NCBI GenBank assembly: GCA_024516035.1
Contig: CM044957.1
Location: 23,873,928-23,937,927, forward strand
From: Bactericera cockerelli
Taxonomy: Eukaryota; Arthropoda; Insecta; Hemiptera; Triozidae
Direction: 5' to 3'
DNA length: 64,000 bases
In this document: one piece after another, positions 57,280 to 64,000 of the stretch
Layout: every line of letters begins with the position of its first letter
Numbering within the stretch: the first letter of the stretch is position 1
Program-made: the position numbers and the translations under genes
The notes under the pieces: generated by a model
Told to the model about the DNA's origin: nothing
The model's database searches: none
Seen by the model: the letters and a program-made list of their open reading frames with translations, nothing else

Positions 57280-58586
57280 AGGATTTTTAAATCAGACTAA
57301 AATATAAAATCGGAGAAAAAAAATATTTTTTTTTACAAAAACGAACACAATACTTCCGATTTCTAATATTAGAAATTTCTCGGAAGTAAAATTATAATGA
57401 ATAACTTCCATCATGGTAAGTACAATGTACATCCACAGATGTGCAAGTTCTTGTAAATAATAGGTCTTGTGCAAGTAAATAATAGATGATAAAGTTCCAA
57501 AAAAATTAAATTTGGCTATAGGTAGTTAAGGCATTTAAAGTATCTTGGTCAAAACCATTGGGAGCTTTTCTGTTGTAGGTAATGGAGGATGGACTGGATA
57601 AGTACAGGAAGACCTTGCTTCTGGACGACCAGTTGTAGTGATGAGGCAATTTAGGCATGGCCACAGACGAGACGGCATGTAGGTGATGTAGGTACGGGGT
57701 AGGTGTTAATTTATTGTAATATTCTCTCTTATATTACTTGGTCAGGTAAATAATTGGAATAATTCTTTTCTTTTGGGTTGGAATACGTCTCAAGACCAGA
57801 TATTCTGTATAAGTATGCTGAGATTTTAATTATCATTTTTAACTCGCAAAATATTTTAATGAATGATGAAATTCAGATTGAGACAGCTAAATAGGATGTC
57901 TCTCACACTTTTCAAATGATTTCGCAAGGCGGAATATATTTTAGTTACCTAATTCAATTTCTGTTTGAAAGTCTTATTGTTCGTTTTTTGCCTGACAATA
58001 GTATTGTAGGAATTCAATTCTACTTAGGAGCTTTATTTCCATTCCATTATATTGCTCCTACAAACAATGGTGAGTGCTCCTTCTTCTTCTTTGCCCACTT
58101 TTATACTTCTACACATTTAAAGGTTAGAGAAAACATAATTACGTAAGTTCCTTTTTTTAAGTTTCGTTCTGCTTTCGGCATGAGCATTTTATTTGAAAAC
58201 TTTTCTCCATACTGCTATAGAGAAATGCAATAAAATGTTCCTTTCCCCAATGATAATGGTGATTTATGGAGAAGAGAATTTACATATTATTTTGACAATT
58301 TTACAACTCTATCTAACTAGATTTTATGAGGCAAACAAACTTATAATATACAAATTTAATAGAAATGTTCTATACATAGATAATGTGTGGTAGATAGAGA
58401 TACCTACCTATATTCTGAACTTGATTTCTTTTATAAAGTTATTCATGAAAATACTGAACGACCATGTAAAATGTAGATAGATCACAACTTAATTCATAAA
58501 TATTACATTGCATAGTTTGAGTATGTTTCTCATTTTAAGTAAAGATTTTTTGGTATGTCTACATGTCACAATCAATACCGCAATGT

Positions 58587-58622
58587 GATGGTTACTGCTA
58601 CTTCTAGGTAGCAGTAACCATC
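58587..58622. other. Perfect 15-bp hairpin
   Basis: GATGGTTACTGCTAC, a 6-nt loop (TTCTAG), then the exact complement. Too short for a typical miRNA precursor. Confidence 0.9.
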
Positions 58623-59356
58623 CTAATAACAGTACAAAAAATAATAGATTAGAGTATGAATAGAAAACAAAAAAAAAAACAGTTAATACAGAAAGAATTT
58701 TCTTGTTACGGATGTTCCCACACTAGGAATCAAACCCACAAGCTGGAGATTCAGAGAATGGTATCATCAGAGTTTTCCCTCTCACTTTCTATTTTTCAAA
58801 AATAGTCTGTTCTAAATCTGCTTGTTTGAACAAAAAAGTCTGCATAAATTAGCTAGTTTCAACTTTCAGAGGAAAATGGGCGTCATCTTTTACTGCCTGT
58901 CTACATAAACAAGTAATCCTCAGCTCTTAACGCATAGGCTCTAACAACCCAACTTTATTTCTAGCAAAAAAAGTGCCTCTTTCAACACGAGAACAAAAGT
59001 TCATTAATATTTCGGATTGGGGCGGAAAAGCAGTTTGGATTCTGAACACAACATGAGGCCATGTTAGGGGCCTCATAAATCTCTCCCGCATTACAATAAA
59101 ACTTTTCTTCTGTTCTGCTGCTCCAGCTCAACTCTGCGGACTTGTTCAGGCGAGAGTGGTGACAACTTCCTCTGTGTTATGACGTCATGACTCTTCCTGC
59201 ATTGTCATTAACTCGTAGAAATATCCGAATCAGCTAATGTTGTACCTGTACCCTTGAACATGTGCTGACTTGGATATGTCTGATGTTCAGGGACAATGAA
59301 AACAAAACTAGGAATCAGCTTTCGTAGGATTTTTCTGGATTGTGTTGATATACCTA

Positions 59357-59561
59357 TCCCCCAAAAATACCACTTCGTGGTTACAAAAAGAAGAACGCTT
59401 AGTCAAAAGAATGAGTAAAAAAGCTAAAAATAAAAAATGATAGATGAGTGGAACAAATGCAGAACAACAAATGGAGTTCAGAGAAATAGAAAGCATGGTT
59501 TTAAAGGTGTTCTTATTTTGATATCATTCCTTTTGTAACCACGAAGTGCAGTTCTGGGGGA
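59357..59561. mobile_element. TA-flanked MITE, TCCCCCAAAAA family
   Basis: Ends TCCCCCAAAAATACCACTTC and, inward from the right, TCCCCCAGAACTGCACTTCG, each flanked by TA. 205 bp, non-coding. The subterminal GTGGTTA/TAACCAC blocks match the 51032 element, but the body here is not palindromic. Confidence 0.85.
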
Positions 59562-59756
59562 TATCAGTACTTTTTTACGAAAATGTAGGTTCATACATTA
59601 TGATTTATGAATAACAAAAGTAAAAAGCTGGAAAAATGTGCAAGTATAAATTCTGGTACTTTTTTACAGAATGATACACCTGGCAATTTTGTACTAAATC
59701 ACTTTTATCTCCAAAACTTTTCAACATAGATAATAGATAGGTACTCGTATCTTAAT

Positions 59757-60016
59757 CTCTATATATAAAACAGAAAAACGGACTACCTACCTACCTACCT
59801 ACCTACCTATGTTTGTTTGTTTGTTTGTCCGGAGTTGTTTAGCCTAAACGGTAAGAGATAGCGAAAAATGTCTCGGAATTGACCCCCCCAAAACTATTAT
59901 CGCTTTGTCCAGAAAAATTATAAAAAGTTCAAAAAGGCATTGCTGTCCAGCAGTACGGCCATGCCTTAGTAAATTTGAAATTTAGTCCCGTTGCAAAGCA
60001 CGGGCAAACGGCTAGT
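59757..60016 (-). repeat. ACTAGC-headed interspersed repeat
   Basis: Inverted, near-identical copy of 49971-50213, from CTCTATATATAAAACAG to ACGGGCAAACGGCTAGT. Tetranucleotide counts differ between the copies. Confidence 0.9.
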
Positions 60017-62463
60017 ATACACTATACAGGGTTTCCATAAAGGACTAGGACTGAGTTTCTCAAAAACGACTCAAAATATCAAAAAACTCAAATACCCTTT
60101 ACTTTTAGGGAAATTAATTTTCAGCATTTTTTTTGCCTACACGGCCCCAGTCAGACTGGGCATGGACCAACTTTGAAATCTTAAATGGAATGGTATGTTG
60201 TGTGGCATATTATTTTAAAGGTCTCTCACAGGGTTAGCCGTCCTGGCTTATATCCCCAATCCCCATGTTCTTACTCGTTAACCGTAAGTTTCAGAAGGAT
60301 AAAACTTGTTGATGTAAACTCTTTATTGCGAGGTAGTAGGTACAATGTAACTATAACATGGTGGATTTAACGTAAAATTCAAGTGTCCGTTTCTAGCATG
60401 TCCTCCGTAATTTTTGTTCCACCATTGCAAATCTCCTGGGCTTTCCTGCGTTGCAGAATCTACATTACAGAGGACTTTTTTGAAACATATTTTTCATAGT
60501 GAAGCAGAAGCAATCTGTCTTAGTTGACCTACTTTTCAACGGAACCCAGCTAGAATTTTAATGATGTTTGAGGAGAATATTTCAATGTAGGAAAGAGAAC
60601 AACTCAAAGCATCATGATATGACCATATGTAGTTGAAACCGACGTTATAGTGAAAACAGCATTTTTCTAATTCCTTTTTTTCATTTTGAGATGTTATTGT
60701 AGTGGAATATACATAAAAAGTCCAGCATTGTTCACATAAATCTATGTAGCTAAATGTAGATTCAAGATATACACGTATCTAATTTGTAAAATGTCGTCTG
60801 AAAATCACTTTTTGATACTTAAAAGTCTTATTAGGTATATAACCAATGACCAATGCATTTTTAATGGCTTTTATCATAATCTGCATGTACAGTATTGTAC
60901 AGCAATTAAAGAAAGAGATATTATACCTGCATCAATAACGATTACCATTTTGGGGGAATTCAATTTATTGTTTCGTATTATGCAGTTATCAGACAAATAT
61001 TTCAAAGTATCCGTGTTTCAGGCACGATGCAAAGCTTATCTCAAGGGAAGACGACAAACATTTTCATCATTTCAACCCAAAGAAGAAGTTGTCCAGGTAT
61101 GTTCTGAAGTCTATTCAGTATGTACTTGTACATCCAATACTTACAATTCAATTCTCTTCTATTTATTTATTACTAAACATTTTTAAATATACAAAAAAAT
61201 ATACTGAATTCTAGATTCTAGGTACAAAACTCTGTCTAAATGAGCACAAATTCGTGAAAATAATACCAAAAGTGGATCATGCTGTCTCACTGGGTAATAT
61301 CTTTTACATAATTATTTTGTACAAATAGGTATTTTTTATGAGCAAGATTAATAAAAAAAAAATGTAGAAATTTCAATTTAATACCTCGATGGTAGATAGG
61401 TGCTTTGTCTGGGTAGGTCTTGATTTTATTTATTGTTATTAGTAGGGTACACAAGAATTGACTGAAACCTGTAGATCCGATAACATGGACAATGGACATG
61501 GACCTATATTAAATTCTTCTTGTTCTGCTACCTACTCTTCTTGTTCTGATCAACTAATGTTTGAATTCTGATTTATTTCTCAACCACAGCTTGTACCGTC
61601 TGATTTTTCTTCCTCTAAAATCTTCCCCTCTCATATTTCTCCAACATCAGGCCAAACTAACTATCTCCTCGGGAGTCTTTTTCTTCTTTAGAAATCCTTT
61701 TAAAAAAACCATTTGTTCGCCCCGGATTTGTCGCGGAGTTGTTATCTTTCCAGTCATTTGTTTGAATTCAATTTATGTCTCTATCGCTGAACTAATCTCA
61801 TTGTGCGGTAGCTTGCACCCCCCTCCCCCTCAGTAGTCATCAGCGGGAATTAAAATAAACCCTTGTTTATGAGAAGAACTTTAATGCAGGGAGGAGGAGG
61901 CATATTTATTATTTGACCCTCTTCTGTTCTGCCAAGTGAGATTGTAAAAGGTGATAGGAGGGAATGAGGTTCTAGTGCATTGGATTTTTTTTTTTTAAAG
62001 TTATATAAAGATTGAACCAACGGCAGCGCCAATAGATTGTTGAAGACATCAGTTCTTGTAAGGTCAATTTAGTGAATCAACGCCCACCCAAAATAAAAGA
62101 AATAGATCACTAATATTGTACTGTACGTACTTCCATTACTTCACATTACGTCATCCATTTGATACCTTCGTGAAATTTTCATCAGACAATTTCCCAATAA
62201 AAAATCAAATTTTTATTCCTTTTTCCACTCGATGCGCAGAACTAAATCTCATGATATTTGCAGATTTAATGCTGGTTACAATTCCATTCCCATTCGCCAA
62301 TCTCAGAATAATGAGGATTAATTCACTAAACATAGAAGTTGCACTGTCCAACAAAACACAGAAGTTGTTGGTGCTTTAATTTACTTTTGGTTATACCTAT
62401 TTATCATGAACCATGCTAACGCCACAATTAAGGAATCGAGGTTACTGAAGAAGGTCCTTTTTT
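60017..62463. other. Mostly unannotated DNA with one exon candidate
   Basis: The exon candidate 61022-61096 is listed separately. A phrase TATACAGGGTTTCCATAAAG at about 60023 resembles a transposon end, but no inverted partner was found. No other gene could be supported. Confidence 0.4.
61022..61096 (+). other. Candidate 75-nt coding exon
   Basis: The segment follows TCCGTGTTTCAG and is followed by GTATGT, so it has a usable acceptor and donor. It is 25 codons long in phase 0 and encodes ARCKAYLKGRRQTFSSFQ, then PKEEVVQ; the composition is that of a soluble, basic-to-acidic protein segment rather than of AT-rich noise. The frame is also open upstream through the presumed intron, so openness alone is not evidence. 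I do not recognise the protein. The pyrimidine tract before the acceptor is only moderate. It could be one exon of a gene whose other exons lie outside the window. Confidence 0.3.
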
Positions 62464-63121
62464 ACTTTCCTTATCCTATAATAAGGAAAGTATTGTATTC
62501 GTCGAAAATTTGACCTACCCAGTTTTTCACATTTCTGGACGAATCATAGCCTCAGGATACCAAAAAAGTTGTTTTCAGCCATTGGTCCGTGCGTCTGTCT
62601 GTGTGTGTGTGTGTGTGTCTGTGTGTGTGTCTGTGTGTCTGTGTGTCTGTGTGTGAACAGGATATCTCAAGAACGGTAAGAGCTAGAGACTTGAAATTTG
62701 GTATGAAAATTAATTTTATACACCAGACGAACCACGAAACTTTTGGTTGCAATCAGCCGCAGAATGCGGCCGCAGGGCCGCAAATATTGGCCGCAAGCGC
62801 CGTTTCTATGAATTGGTTAAAGATACAAAAAAAGTTAAAGAACAACATTTTCTTAGATTAAAAAAATAATAGGAGTCTATTCTGATCATTTTTTTGATAT
62901 CTTGAACTTTTTTGAACTCGGCCCCAATTTACCGGTATTTTGGGGGGGACCCGCTTGGACTAACTTTTTTATTATTCATCCTAGATGGGAGTTGTGACAT
63001 ATCAAATTCAATGATTTTAAGGTGCTGATTACGAATTTGATGTTTATTTTTAGCTAAATGTTACCTTTGAGTCACCAGTGGCTTTTGGTCCCGTTTCCAT
63101 TCCTAATATGATAAGGAAAGT
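62464..63121 (+). repeat. Interspersed repeat with ACTTTCCTTATC ends and 5' hairpin
   Basis: Starts ACTTTCCTTATCCTATAATA and closes GATAAGGAAAGT, inverted ends of 12 bp. The start also pairs with itself: TACTTTCCTTAT, a 6-nt loop, ATAAGGAAAGTA (62463-62492). A (TG)n tract (62595-62654) and the phrase ATATCTCAAGAACGGTAAGA follow. A second, partial copy is at 1999-2297. The repeat class is unknown to me. Confidence 0.75.
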
Positions 63122-64000
63122 CGTGTGATGTTTACACCAGATTTTTTTTTAGATATTTTAGTAATCAAGATTGCATGGAATCTTCATTTCTGGTACTGAC
63201 AGTAATATAAAATTATTTCTTTTATTTTTCATCTTTTGTTCAGTTTGAAACCTTTGAAAATTTAATGTGAAACAAGAAAAAATTCCATCACTTGAGAAAA
63301 CTGTCAACACCAAAAAGTTGATCCCTGATCCTGCAATAAGATGTGAAAAGATGTAGTCTCCATTTTATATTTCTTCGAATAAACTTTCATCCTCGGTACC
63401 AGGTGGATGAATGCTTTCAATGTCCAATAATAGTTTAATTCTATTTCTTTGGACCCCCTTTTCACCTCGTACCCCGACACTCTGGTATGCTCGTATAGCC
63501 AGAAAAATGGTTATAAATGCCAAAACAATATATTAGTGCCACATGAGAAGCCCCAAACCATGACGGGGGCGACCCCTGTTCCCCTTCAGTAAAGTCTAAT
63601 TCTTCGTCTGCCTGAATTATTTCAACCCCGAGTCGGAATTTTCCCATCTTCGGACTTATTAGAGTTTGCATAATTCGATTAGATTTTCTTTCCGCCTTCT
63701 TTTCATTGCTCTCTTTTTTCCTCCTCAATATCTGAGACTTGCAACCTGCATGTTGTGATGGGTTCGGGGGAGTATGAATAATATGTTCGTACAATATCAA
63801 TATTGGGTTCCATACTTTTATCATCACTCCTGCATTCGTTTGGGATGAATACCGATCCCTCACAGACCAACAAGCAAACGTGACCTAATGCAAACTTTTA
63901 CAAAGACCACAAGGAATACAGTAATCCCCCCCCCCCCCCCAATCATGTTATTATATGGTAAGGACCCAGACGTGCACCTGAAACGAAAAATGTTTTATAC
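63122..64000. other. Unannotated DNA
   Basis: No gene could be supported. A reverse-strand frame of 133 codons (63462-63863) has no domain signature. A C homopolymer lies at about 63927-63940. Confidence 0.4.

Larger units (their letters stand above)
56741..59356. other. Unannotated DNA
   Basis: No gene could be supported. Holds two perfect hairpins (57240-57279 and 58587-58622). A TGACGTCA palindrome (CRE-like) at 59180-59187 lies in a less AT-rich patch (59020-59280), which could be a regulatory island; the motif alone is weak evidence. Confidence 0.4.

Noticed and set aside
59180..59187. TGACGTCA as a CRE enhancer
   Set aside because: An 8-bp motif in 64 kb is weak by itself; mentioned only as part of a less AT-rich patch.
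60023..60180. TATACAGGGTTTCC as a transposon end
   Set aside because: No inverted partner was found in the following sequence; also applies to TATACAGGGTTG at about 18765 and the CACCCTGTATG phrase near 36135.
63462..63863. A 133-codon reverse-strand frame
   Set aside because: No domain or family resemblance, and frames of this length are not rare in 64 kb.

Overview
This window looks like intergenic or intronic DNA of an insect. It is AT-rich, has no bacterial-style gene packing, and is dense in transposons, tRNA-derived and 5S-rRNA-derived SINEs, microsatellites and minisatellites. Some repeats, such as the family whose ends read ACTTTCCTTATC/GATAAGGAAAGT, look to me like hemipteran (planthopper-type) repeats, but that attribution is from memory and tentative. 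No host gene can be called with confidence. The only intact-looking long gene is a transposase at 30149-31228. Two weak exon candidates are recorded: 61022-61096 on + and 5400-5444 on -.

Layout. 1-9.7 kb is mostly unique DNA with a 31-bp tandem array at 6427-6612. 9668-12308 is a terminal-inverted-repeat (TIR) element whose interior is a 25-bp minisatellite, itself split by an RTE-type LINE 3' fragment. 13314-13991 is a decayed mariner-like element with the C-terminal remnant of its transposase. 15.5-20.6 kb carries several SINEs, including tRNA-headed and 5S-headed members that share one body. 24.3-25.3 kb is an interspersed repeat with a large (CA)n tract. 25415-26545 is a TA-flanked TIR element.

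28380-32693 is a nest of two related mariner-type elements. The outer one has about 450-bp TIRs and keeps only the C-terminus of its transposase. The inner one (29440-31956) has about 420-bp TIRs and a full 359-aa DD41D transposase, but its left end has lost four terminal bases.

38237-45960 is the most striking object: a 7.7-kb Foldback/Mutator-like element with a perfect 9-bp target duplication. Its inverted arms are 1.7 and 2.0 kb, their outer part is built of about 150-bp tandem subunits, and the core is filled with SINEs, polypurine tracts and LINE debris. No transposase was found in it.

46-50 kb holds a 5S-type SINE, a LINE reverse-transcriptase fragment split by a TTAA-flanked piggyBac-like MITE, and tRNA-derived SINEs. 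51032-51579 is an almost perfect palindrome of two 249-bp arms, a MITE whose shorter relative lies at 59357-59561. 51.6-64 kb is otherwise mostly single-copy DNA with scattered repeats.

The sequence features therefore interact mainly as layered insertions (transposon into transposon, LINE into minisatellite, MITE into LINE, SINE into Foldback arm), which give a readable relative chronology.
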